A stretch of DNA of 6,405 bases from Prevotella sp. UBA4341 (lineage in GTDB: Bacteria; Bacteroidota; Bacteroidia; Bacteroidales; Bacteroidaceae). A model generated the notes under the pieces. That model worked only from the letters and a program-made list of their open reading frames with translations. It was not told the DNA's origin and made no database searches. A program made the translations under genes and the position numbers. Location of the stretch: positions 1 through 6,405 of the forward strand of contig DGTH01000081.1 of assembly GCA_002393705.1 (NCBI GenBank). The letters run 5' to 3'. The stretch's first letter is position 1. The number at the start of each line of letters is the position of its first letter. Positions 1-5,533 of the stretch are shown piece by piece.

Positions 1-1
1 G

Positions 2-75
2 TAGCGGGAGGGGGACCCGAACCCTCGACCTCCGGATTATGAATCCGACGCTCTAACCAGCTGAGCTACCCCGCC
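2..75 (-). tRNA. tRNA with CAU anticodon (elongator Met, or Ile2)
   Basis: Read on the minus strand, this 74-nt sequence folds as a cloverleaf. The acceptor stem is GGCGGGG with TCCCGCT, giving G-U wobbles at pairs 1:72 and 7:66. The D-arm is GCTC/GAGC, and the anticodon stem TCGGA/TCCGG carries the loop TTCATAA. The discriminator base is A73. The next base, C at position 1, may be the first base of CCA or flanking DNA. It is not an initiator tRNA: there is no C1:A72-type mismatch, and the anticodon stem lacks the three G:C pairs typical of fMet. CAU is shared by elongator Met and by lysidine-modified Ile2, and I cannot separate them by eye; elongator Met is my preference. Oddities in the T-arm are A50 opposite C64 and G at position 58, where A is nearly universal. 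Confidence 0.93.
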
Positions 76-78
76 ATC

Positions 79-100
79 ATTTCAAACGCGTTTTTGAAAT
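79..100 (-). repeat. Perfect 8-bp inverted repeat in the tRNA leader
   Basis: ATTTCAAA (79-86) and TTTGAAAT (93-100) are perfect inverted copies separated by 6 bases. The element lies between the predicted start of transcription and the 5' end of the mature tRNA, so it would form a hairpin in the leader removed by RNase P. It is AT-rich and has no T-tract that would make it a clear terminator. Its role is unknown. Confidence 0.55.
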
Positions 101-106
101 CGGGTG

Positions 107-138
107 CAAAGGTAATGCATTTTTGACGAACCACCAAA
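107..138 (-). promoter_or_regulatory. Bacteroidota-type promoter of the tRNA gene
   Basis: On the minus strand, TTTG (138-135) is followed after 20 bases by TACCTTTG (114-107). This matches the Bacteroidota -33/-7 consensus TTTG and TAnnTTTG. Transcription would start near position 100 and run into the tRNA after a leader of about 25 nt. This is a motif match only. Confidence 0.7.
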
Positions 139-249
139 TTTTAAGCAAGAAATTTAAAAAAAATAATATCTCAGCAGGCGAAAAAGTTAAAAATCCTATA
201 GCAGTGGTAAATTCTTACCCCGTTTTTTCCTGCTGTTCGCTTTTTTTCG

Positions 250-257
250 TATCTTTG
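250..257 (+). promoter_or_regulatory. -7 promoter element for the START-like gene
   Basis: TATCTTTG fits the Bacteroidota -7 consensus TAnnTTTG and lies 28 bases before the start codon at 286, giving a leader of roughly 20-25 nt. No clean TTTG -33 box is visible at the expected distance (around 227-232), so the upstream half is degenerate. The rest of 139-285 holds no gene that I can support. Confidence 0.6.
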
Positions 258-285
258 CCGACAACTACTAAAAATCTGAGGAAAG

Positions 286-681
286 ATGAAGAAACTAACC
301 GTGGAATATCCGCTCAACACCAAGTCGCCTAACATCGTGTGGGGAATGATCAGCACCGCCGAAGGCATGCAGAAGTGGCTGGCTGACGTTGTCGTCACTG
401 ACGGAGAGTCGTTTACCTTCACATGGGGACACCCTTGGACAGACCGCGACACGAAGACATCGCAAGTATTGGAATGCAACAAATATAGTCACATACGCAT
501 GAAGTGGGACTACCAGGAGGAGGACCCGCAGGCTTTCTGGGAAATCCGTCTGGAACAAAGCGAGCTGACGGGAAAGCTGAACATGCTCATAACCGACTAT
601 GCCGACGCTGACGACATAGACGACTTGCGCGGCATCTGGGACGACAATCTGGACCGTCTGCACCGCGTCAGCGGACTCTGA
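286..681 (+). CDS. START-like domain protein (SRPBCC / AHSA1-type superfamily)
   Basis: This encodes a 131-residue soluble protein with no signal peptide or membrane segment. The opening of the fold is recognisable: a hydrophobic N-terminal strand (KKLTVEYPL), then the stretch at 18-35 with ISTAEGMQKWLADVV. The latter is the 'start-of-helix, W-F/L-A-D' pattern seen in AHSA1 and other SRPBCC proteins. Alternating strands follow (43-48, 67-75, 84-90, 97-104), then the long C-terminal helix around RGIWDDNLDRLHRV (115-128) that caps the ligand cavity in this fold. Its length and layout fit the START-like proteins common in Bacteroidales. Such proteins bind hydrophobic ligands or act as Hsp90-cochaperone-like modules, but no specific ligand can be inferred here. 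The start is supported by GAGG at 278-281 just before the ATG and by the promoter box at 250-257. It appears to be a single-gene unit. The stop codon abuts the heptad palindrome that follows. Confidence 0.85.
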   Translation: MKKLTVEYPLNTKSPNIVWGMISTAEGMQKWLADVVVTDGESFTFTWGHPWTDRDTKTSQVLECNKYSHIRMKWDYQEEDPQAFWEIRLEQSELTGKLNMLITDYADADDIDDLRGIWDDNLDRLHRVSGL

Positions 682-686
682 TGAAG

Positions 687-785
687 AGTGAAAAGGGAAG
701 AGTGAAGAGTGAAGAATTGGCCAGCTAAATAAAAAAATACTAAAGCGGCAGCAAATTCTTCACTCTTCACTCTTCACTTTTCACT
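687..785. repeat. 99-bp palindromic element of GTGAAGA-type heptads
   Basis: The left arm, 687-718, consists of heptads AGTGAAA, AGGGAAG, AGTGAAG, AGTGAAG and then AATT. The right arm, 754-785, consists of AATT, CTTCACT three times and then TTTCACT. The arms are 32 bases each and inverted copies with a single mismatch (G696 against A776), separated by 35 bases. A diverged heptad (GATGAAG, 680-686) extends the left side into the stop codon of the preceding gene. Transcribed, the element would form a very stable hairpin after the START-like gene, but no T-run follows, so it is not a standard terminator. I see no target-site duplication at its ends. From memory, similar GTGAAGA-type repeats are frequent between genes in Bacteroidales, but I cannot verify that here. 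Confidence 0.9.
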
Positions 786-793
786 TAAAATTT

Positions 794-827
794 GTACCTT
801 TGCCTTCAAAAAAGAAGACGAAGGTAC
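794..827 (+). repeat. Imperfect inverted repeat around the distal promoter box
   Basis: The 14-base arms 794-807 (starting GTACCTT, ending CTTC) and 814-827 (starting GAAG, ending AAGGTAC) are inverted copies with two mismatches, one of which is G-U compatible in RNA. The loop is 6 A-rich bases. The element covers the distal TACCTTTG box, so it could be an operator or a terminator-like hairpin for upstream transcripts. No function is established. Confidence 0.45.
795..802 (+). promoter_or_regulatory. Possible distal -7 element upstream of the permease
   Basis: TACCTTTG matches the -7 consensus, and its surrounding 10 bases (GTACCTTTGC, 794-803) are identical to those of the proximal promoter at 880-889. 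The expected -33 position falls in the right arm of the heptad palindrome, and no TTTG is present there. If used, it would give the permease mRNA a leader of about 90 nt. This is weaker than the proximal candidate. Confidence 0.35.
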
Positions 828-857
828 TTACACTCGACAAAAAAAAGAAAAATTTTC

Positions 858-888
858 TTTGTTTTGTTCTCGCTAAATCGTACCTTTG
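858..888 (+). promoter_or_regulatory. Promoter of the LptF/LptG-family gene
   Basis: TTTG at 858-861, then 19 bases, then TACCTTTG at 881-888 is a near-ideal Bacteroidota promoter. The -7 box ends 11 bases before the ATG at 900. Transcription would therefore start only about 5-8 nt ahead of the start codon, giving an almost leaderless mRNA. Confidence 0.7.
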
Positions 889-899
889 CAGGCTGAAAC

Positions 900-2801
900 A
901 TGTTTCGAATAAAGAAATTAGACATTTTCATCGCCAAACAGTTCCTGTTGCTGTTCGCGGGTACGTTCTTCATCTGCCAGTTTGTGCTGATGATGCAGTT
1001 CCTGTGGCGCTACGTCGATGACCTCATTGGCAAGGGCCTCTCGGTATCGGTACTGGCACAGTTCTTCTGGTACATGGGCCTGATGCTGCTGCCCCAGGCG
1101 CTGCCGCTGGCCATTCTGCTCTCCTCGCTCATCGCCTTTGGCAACCTGGGAGAGAGCTCAGAGCTGACGGCCATCAAGGCGGCCGGCATATCGCTGATGC
1201 AGACCATGCGGTCGCTCATCGTCATCACCCTCGTGGTAACCGGCATCTCGTTCTACTTCCAGGACGTCATAGGCCCCGAGGCCAACAAGTCGTTCGGACA
1301 ACTGCTGCTCTCCATGAAGCAGAAAAGCCCGGAGCTGGAGATACCGGAGGGCATCTTCTACGACGGACTGCCCAACAGCAACATCTACGTGCAGAAGAAG
1401 GACCTGGACAAGGGCATGCTCTACGGCATCATGATATACCGGCAGAACGGCAGCTACGACGACCACGCCATCATCCTGGCCGACTCGGGCATGCTGCAAT
1501 CGACCGCCGAGAAGAAGCACCTGCTGCTGACGCTCTACAGCGGCGAGTGGTTTGAAAACATGCGCTCGCAGGACATTGCCGGCAGTGCCAGCGTGCCCTA
1601 CCGCCGCGAAACCTTCGGCACGAAGCGCATCGTGCTGGACTTCGACGGCGACTTCAACCTGGCCGACGTCAGCGGCATAGCGGCCAACGCCAAGGCCAAG
1701 AGCATACGCCGCATCTACCACGACCTGGACTCCATACGCGAGTTTAACGACTCAGTGGCCCACGCCTTCTTCCACGACTCGCGCTACTCGCAGTTCCGCA
1801 AGCCGCAGATAGAGAAGAAAGACTCGCTCAAGGCCGTGGCCGCCGCCAAGAAGGACACGGTAAACTTCGACACCATCTTCAACCGGCTGAAGGCCGAGGA
1901 GAAGCAGGGCATTCTGCGACAGGCCATAGAGACCGCACGCAGCACGCAGATGGACCTGGAAATCAAGAGCGAGTACTCACGACTGCTGAACCGCAACGAG
2001 CGACTGCACTCACTGGAGGCACTGGGCAAGATAACACTGGCCTTGTCGTGCCTCATCTTCTTCTTCATAGGAGCGCCCTTGGGAGCCATCATCCGCAAGG
2101 GCGGACTGGGCGTGCCGGTCATCATCTCGGTCATCGTGTTCATCGTGTTCTACATCTTCGACAACACCGGCTTCCGCATGGCCCGCGAAGACGAGTGGAC
2201 GGTATGGTTCGGGCGTTGGCTCGGAACGGCCGTACTGACACCCATCGCCGTCTTCTTCACCTACAAGGCCAACAACGACTCGGTCGTCTTCAACATCGAC
2301 CTCTACAAGAACATAGCCATGCGCATGCTCGGCCTCAGAATGAAGCGAAACCTCATGATGAAGGAGGTCATCATTGAGGACCCTGACTACCGGAAGGACC
2401 GGCAGCAGCTGGCCCACATCAACGACGAGATAGTGGCCTACAACCAGGAGCACAAGCTGCTCAGCTGGCCAAACCCCGTCAAGGTGTTCTTCCGGCCGGG
2501 CGACGACCACGACATACAAGAAATCAACGAGGAGCTGGAGGCCGTCATCGAGAACCTCAGCTACACCAGGGACCCCATCATCATGGGCGAACTGAACCAC
2601 ATACCCATCATAGCCACCCACGCCCACACGCGACCCTTCGTACGCAAATGGCTCAACGTCATAACGGGCCTGGTGCTGCCCCTGGGGCTGTTCTTCTACT
2701 TCCGCATGCTGCGCTTCCGCTATAGGCTGCACCGCGACCTGAAGGTCATGCGCCGAGCTAACGAGGCCATCATAGCACGCATCGACGAGAAATTTGTATA
2801 A
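900..2801 (+). CDS. LptF/LptG-family permease (YjgP/YjgQ), LPS export
   Basis: This 633-residue inner-membrane protein belongs to the LptF/LptG family. These proteins form the transmembrane part of the LptB2FG ABC transporter, which extracts lipopolysaccharide from the inner membrane and feeds it to the periplasmic bridge. Visible layout: membrane segments at about 13-35, 52-80 and 101-120; a large periplasmic region of about 121-375 (the jellyroll position); then membrane segments at about 378-398, 403-422 and 437-455. Family motifs are GESSELTAIKAAGIS (84-98), the coupling-helix region, and GAPLGAIIRKGG (391-402). Beyond the usual core of about 360-400 residues there is a longer periplasmic part and a C-terminal tail (456-633). 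The tail is charged and helical and contains a seventh hydrophobic segment at about 584-604 (WLNVITGLVLPLGLFFYF). Long versions like this are, as far as I recall, normal in Bacteroidales. I cannot tell LptF from LptG, so no symbol is given; the partner permease and LptB are not in the window. ATG 900 is preferred because later starts would remove the first membrane segment. ribBA follows after 24 bp. Confidence 0.92.
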   Translation: MFRIKKLDIFIAKQFLLLFAGTFFICQFVLMMQFLWRYVDDLIGKGLSVSVLAQFFWYMGLMLLPQALPLAILLSSLIAFGNLGESSELTAIKAAGISLMQTMRSLIVITLVVTGISFYFQDVIGPEANKSFGQLLLSMKQKSPELEIPEGIFYDGLPNSNIYVQKKDLDKGMLYGIMIYRQNGSYDDHAIILADSGMLQSTAEKKHLLLTLYSGEWFENMRSQDIAGSASVPYRRETFGTKRIVLDFDGDFNLADVSGIAANAKAKSIRRIYHDLDSIREFNDSVAHAFFHDSRYSQFRKPQIEKKDSLKAVAAAKKDTVNFDTIFNRLKAEEKQGILRQAIETARSTQMDLEIKSEYSRLLNRNERLHSLEALGKITLALSCLIFFFIGAPLGAIIRKGGLGVPVIISVIVFIVFYIFDNTGFRMAREDEWTVWFGRWLGTAVLTPIAVFFTYKANNDSVVFNIDLYKNIAMRMLGLRMKRNLMMKEVIIEDPDYRKDRQQLAHINDEIVAYNQEHKLLSWPNPVKVFFRPGDDHDIQEINEELEAVIENLSYTRDPIIMGELNHIPIIATHAHTRPFVRKWLNVITGLVLPLGLFFYFRMLRFRYRLHRDLKVMRRANEAIIARIDEKFV

Positions 2802-2825
2802 TATATATATATTAAGGTATAAGAC

Positions 2826-4037
2826 ATGGAGGATTTCAGACTCAATACGATTGACGAAGCGCTCGAAGACTTCAGAAAGGGCGAGTTTGTCATTGTGGTC
2901 GATGACGAAGACCGCGAGAACGAGGGCGACCTGATTATTGCCGCCGAGAAGATAACGCCCGAGAAGGTGAACTTCATGCTGAAGTACGCACGCGGCGTAC
3001 TCTGTGCACCCATCACCATCAGCCGCAGCCAGGAGCTGGACCTGCCCAGGCAGGTACAGGACAACACCTCGATGCTGGGAACACCGTTTACCGTCACCAT
3101 CGACAAACTGGAAGGCTGCACCACCGGCGTCAGCGCCCACGACCGCGCTGCCACCATCAAGGCACTGGCCGACCCCGACTCGACCCCGCAGACCTTCGGA
3201 CGGCCGGGCCACATCAACCCGCTCTACGCCCAAGACCACGGAGTACTAAGGCGCAGCGGACACACGGAGGCCGCCGTCGATCTCTGCAAGCTGAGCGGGC
3301 TCTACCCTGCCGGTGCACTGATGGAGATCATGAACGACGACGGCACCATGGCCCGCATGCCGGAGCTCAAAGCCTTCGCCCGGCAGCACAACATGAAGAT
3401 TATCACCATCAAGGACCTCATAGCCTACCGGCTGAAGAAAGAGTCGCTCATCGAGGTGGGCGTCGAGGTCGATATGCCCACGGAGCACGGCCACTTCCGC
3501 ATTGTGCCCTTCCGCCAGAAGAGCAACGGACAAGAACACTTCGCCCTCATCAAGGGCACGTGGAAGGAAGACGAGCCCATACTGGTGCGCGTCCACTCGT
3601 CGTGCGCCACGGGCGACATCCTGGGCAGCAAGCGCTGCGACTGCGGCGAACAGTTGCACAAGGCCATGGAGATGATTAACCGTGAAGGAAAGGGCGTACT
3701 GGTCTATATGCAGCAGGAGGGCCGAGGCATAGGACTCATGAACAAACTGGCAGCCTACAAACTGCAGGAGGAGGGCTACGACACCGTCGATGCCAACCTC
3801 TGCCTGGGCTTCAAGGCCGACGAGCGCGACTACGGCTGCGGAGCGCAGATGCTGAGACACCTCGGCGTACACAAAATGAGGCTGATGACCAACAACCCCG
3901 TCAAACGCGTCGGACTGGAGGCCTACGGGCTGGAAATCGTTGAGAACGTACCCATCGAGGTAACACCTAACAAGTACAACCTGCGCTACCTAAAGACCAA
4001 ACAGGACCGCATGGGGCACCTGCTACATTTAGAATGA
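2826..4037 (+). CDS. ribBA: Bifunctional DHBP synthase / GTP cyclohydrolase II
   Basis: This 403-residue cytoplasmic enzyme supplies both entry branches of riboflavin synthesis. The N-terminal domain (about 5-205) is 3,4-dihydroxy-2-butanone-4-phosphate synthase, converting ribulose 5-phosphate to the four-carbon unit plus formate. It carries [10 protein letters not shown] (26-35), [11 protein letters not shown] (100-110), GHTEAAVDL (145-153) and [11 protein letters not shown] (167-177). The C-terminal domain (about 208-400) is GTP cyclohydrolase II. It carries the zinc ligands C260, C271 and C273 in a C-x10-C-x-C pattern, QQEGRGIG (296-303), the catalytic ADERDYG region (331-337) and [10 protein letters not shown] (355-364). 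All the main catalytic motifs of both halves are visible, so both activities look intact, unlike some RibBA proteins with one degenerate half. Length is typical for the fusion. AAGG at 2814-2817 is a plausible ribosome binding site 8 bases ahead of ATG 2826. Only 24 AT-rich bp separate it from the permease gene, so co-transcription is likely. No FMN riboswitch is seen upstream, and no other rib genes are nearby. Confidence 0.97.
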   Translation: MEDFRLNTIDEALEDFRKGEFVIVVDDEDRENEGDLIIAAEKITPEKVNFMLKYARGVLCAPITISRSQELDLPRQVQDNTSMLGTPFTVTIDKLEGCTTGVSAHDRAATIKALADPDSTPQTFGRPGHINPLYAQDHGVLRRSGHTEAAVDLCKLSGLYPAGALMEIMNDDGTMARMPELKAFARQHNMKIITIKDLIAYRLKKESLIEVGVEVDMPTEHGHFRIVPFRQKSNGQEHFALIKGTWKEDEPILVRVHSSCATGDILGSKRCDCGEQLHKAMEMINREGKGVLVYMQQEGRGIGLMNKLAAYKLQEEGYDTVDANLCLGFKADERDYGCGAQMLRHLGVHKMRLMTNNPVKRVGLEAYGLEIVENVPIEVTPNKYNLRYLKTKQDRMGHLLHLE

Positions 4038-4050
4038 CGCGCATTTTGCC

Positions 4051-4070
4051 ACTATTTTTCGGGAAATAGT
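4051..4070. repeat. Hairpin-forming inverted repeat after ribBA
   Basis: ACTATTT (4051-4057) and AAATAGT (4064-4070) form a perfect 7-bp stem with loop TTCGGG. On the plus strand it is followed by seven A residues rather than T, so it is not a canonical intrinsic terminator for ribBA. It lies 14 bp past the ribBA stop and may still mark the end of that transcript or stabilise it. Confidence 0.5.
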
Positions 4071-4089
4071 AAAAAAACGTTCGCTTTTC

Positions 4090-4120
4090 TTCGTTATGAA
4101 GAATAAAATGATTACTTTTG
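4090..4120 (+). promoter_or_regulatory. Promoter of the aminotransferase gene
   Basis: TACTTTTG (4113-4120) fits TAnnTTTG, with the near-match TTCG (4090-4093) exactly 19 bases upstream as the -33 box. The expected leader is about 20 nt to ATG 4148. A 6-bp inverted repeat, TTCTTC (4087-4092) and GAAGAA (4098-4103), overlaps the -33 box and the spacer. It could be an operator but may be chance. Confidence 0.6.
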
Positions 4121-4147
4121 CAGCTAAATAAGAAAACAACAAGCATT

Positions 4148-5347
4148 ATGGCACAACTATCAGACCGCCTGCAGAGACTGGCACCGTCAGCCACGCTGGC
4201 CATGTCGCAGAAGAGTTCAGAAATGAAAGCACAGGGCATTGACGTCATCAACATGAGCGTCGGAGAGCCCGACTTCAATACACCCGACCACATTAAGCAA
4301 GCAGCAAAACTGGCCATCGACGAGAACTTCTCCAAGTACTCGCCCGTGCCCGGATACGCAGAACTGCGACAGGCCATAGCACGCAAACTGGAGCGCGAGA
4401 ACCACCTGCACTACCAGCCCTCGGAGATTCTGGTCTCTAACGGTGCCAAGCAGAGCGTATGCAACACGGTCATGGCGCTGGTCAACCCCGGCGACGAGGT
4501 CATCATTCCGGCTCCCTACTGGGTGAGCTACCCGCAGATGGTGCTGCTGGCCGGAGGCACACCAGTCTTCATAGAGGCCCGCTTCGACCAGAACTTCAAG
4601 ATTACGCCCCAGCAGCTGGAGGCCGCCATCACGCCCAAGACCCGCATGCTCATACTCTGCTCGCCCAGCAATCCTACGGGCAGCGTCTATTCGAAAGAGG
4701 AACTTCAGAGCCTGGCCGACGTCATCAAGCAGCACGACGACCTGTTTGTACTCGCGGACGAGATATACGAACACATCAACTACGTGGGCAAGCACGAGAG
4801 CATAGCGCAGTTTGAGGGCATGAAGGAGCGCTCCATCATCGTCAACGGCGTCTCAAAAGCCTACGCCATGACCGGCTGGCGCATCGGTTACATTGCCGCA
4901 CCGGAATGGATTGTCAAAGGCTGCAACAAACTACAGGGACAATACACCAGCGGCCCGTGCTCCGTAAGCCAGAAAGCCGCCGAGTTTGCCTACACCCAGA
5001 GCCAGGAGTGCGTGGAACAGATGCGCCAGGCCTTTGAGCGCCGGCGCAACCTCATCGTGGAACTGGCCAAGGACATTCCCGGACTGGAAGTCAACGTGCC
5101 CGAGGGAGCCTTCTACCTCTTCCCCAAGTGCAGCAGTTTCTACGGCAAGAAGAGCACGGACGACGGCTACACCGTCAACAACTCCACCGACTTCGCACTC
5201 TACCTCTTAGAGAAAGGCCACGTAGCCACCGTTGGGGGCGACGCCTTCGGCGACCCGGAGTGCTTCCGCATGAGCTACGCCACGAGCGACGAGAACATCC
5301 GCGAGGCCATGCGACGCATCAAAGAAGTGGTTGGGAAATTGAAATAA
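4148..5347 (+). CDS. PLP-dependent class I aminotransferase, aspartate aminotransferase type (subgroup Ib)
   Basis: This 399-residue cytoplasmic enzyme of PLP fold type I is most like the Thermus-type (Ib) aspartate aminotransferases. These swap the amino group between aspartate and 2-oxoglutarate, and some also act on prephenate. Visible residues: the N-terminal LAPSATLAMS segment, GEPDF (39-43), the PLP-phosphate-contacting SNGAKQ (97-102), PYWVSYPQM with the ring-stacking aromatic at W125 (123-131), SNPTG with N175, ADEIY with D204 and Y207, the Schiff-base lysine K237 in VSKAYAMTGWRIGY, and R374 in FRMSYA for the substrate alpha-carboxylate. K101 aligns with Lys109 of the Thermus enzyme, which binds the acidic side chain. 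That supports aspartate/glutamate-type substrates, though a prephenate or broader specificity cannot be excluded. An in-frame TTG at 4118 exists, but ATG 4148 is chosen because TTG 4118 lies inside the promoter's -7 box and the family N-terminus fits from 4148. It appears to be a single-gene unit. Confidence 0.93.
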   Translation: MAQLSDRLQRLAPSATLAMSQKSSEMKAQGIDVINMSVGEPDFNTPDHIKQAAKLAIDENFSKYSPVPGYAELRQAIARKLERENHLHYQPSEILVSNGAKQSVCNTVMALVNPGDEVIIPAPYWVSYPQMVLLAGGTPVFIEARFDQNFKITPQQLEAAITPKTRMLILCSPSNPTGSVYSKEELQSLADVIKQHDDLFVLADEIYEHINYVGKHESIAQFEGMKERSIIVNGVSKAYAMTGWRIGYIAAPEWIVKGCNKLQGQYTSGPCSVSQKAAEFAYTQSQECVEQMRQAFERRRNLIVELAKDIPGLEVNVPEGAFYLFPKCSSFYGKKSTDDGYTVNNSTDFALYLLEKGHVATVGGDAFGDPECFRMSYATSDENIREAMRRIKEVVGKLK

Positions 5348-5359
5348 TTGATAATAATC

Positions 5360-5379
5360 AAGTTAAAAAATATTAACTT
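5360..5379. repeat. AT-rich inverted repeat after the aminotransferase gene
   Basis: AAGTTAA (5360-5366) and TTAACTT (5373-5379) form a perfect 7-bp stem with a 6-base loop, 12 bp past the stop codon. A smaller repeat, TTGAT/ATCAA (5348-5361), overlaps it. The stem is weak and lacks a T-run, so a terminator role is only possible. It sits directly ahead of the exbB -33 box. Confidence 0.4.
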
Positions 5380-5380
5380 A

Positions 5381-5411
5381 GTTGTTAGTCCGACTTAATT
5401 TGTTAACTTTG
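5381..5411 (+). promoter_or_regulatory. Promoter of the exbB-like operon
   Basis: GTTG (5381-5384) is separated by 19 bases from TAACTTTG (5404-5411), a good Bacteroidota -33/-7 pair. The start of transcription would be near 5417, giving a long leader of about 115 nt. The leader is A/T-rich and ends in an A-rich stretch without a Shine-Dalgarno sequence, as is common for strongly expressed Bacteroidota genes. I see no riboswitch or small ORF in 5417-5533. Confidence 0.65.
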
Positions 5412-5533
5412 CCGTGAGATAAACGCAAGAAAAGCCACATCCAATGGCAATAAAATGATGTAAATTACGTTAAATCAGAAACATAACAAACTTAATTTTT
5501 AACAAATAACTAAAATCAAAAACAATTAACATT

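Noticed and set aside
123..332. Small plus-strand open frame upstream of and overlapping the START-like gene
   Set aside because: It begins at a non-ATG codon, crosses the promoter and overlaps the true gene in another frame. No ribosome binding site is seen.
682..800. CRISPR array or transposon ends at the heptad repeats
   Set aside because: The units are 7 bp without unique spacers, and no transposase, cas gene or target-site duplication is visible.
800..1021. Small plus-strand open frame starting with TTG before the permease
   Set aside because: Its start lies inside a promoter -7 box. It is Lys-rich from A-runs, then overlaps the permease out of frame.
1158..1721. 187-codon minus-strand open frame inside the permease gene
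   Set aside because: It is antisense to a strongly supported coding region, with composition typical of a shadow frame and no recognisable domain.
2797..2813. TA-dinucleotide run between the permease and ribBA as a promoter
   Set aside because: It lacks a TAnnTTTG box. An alternating AT tract in a 24-bp gap is better read as an AT-rich operon spacer.
2010..3239. 409-codon open frame on the minus strand spanning the permease and ribBA genes
   Set aside because: It runs antisense across two clearly recognised genes, its product is low-complexity (V/G/D/H-rich), and it has no promoter or family match. It is a shadow of high-GC third codon positions.
4118..4147. TTG start extending the aminotransferase by 10 residues
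   Set aside because: The TTG is part of the -7 promoter box, so it would not be in the mRNA. The family N-terminus fits ATG 4148.
4217..4795. 192-codon minus-strand open frame inside the aminotransferase gene
   Set aside because: It is antisense to conserved aminotransferase motifs and has no own signals.
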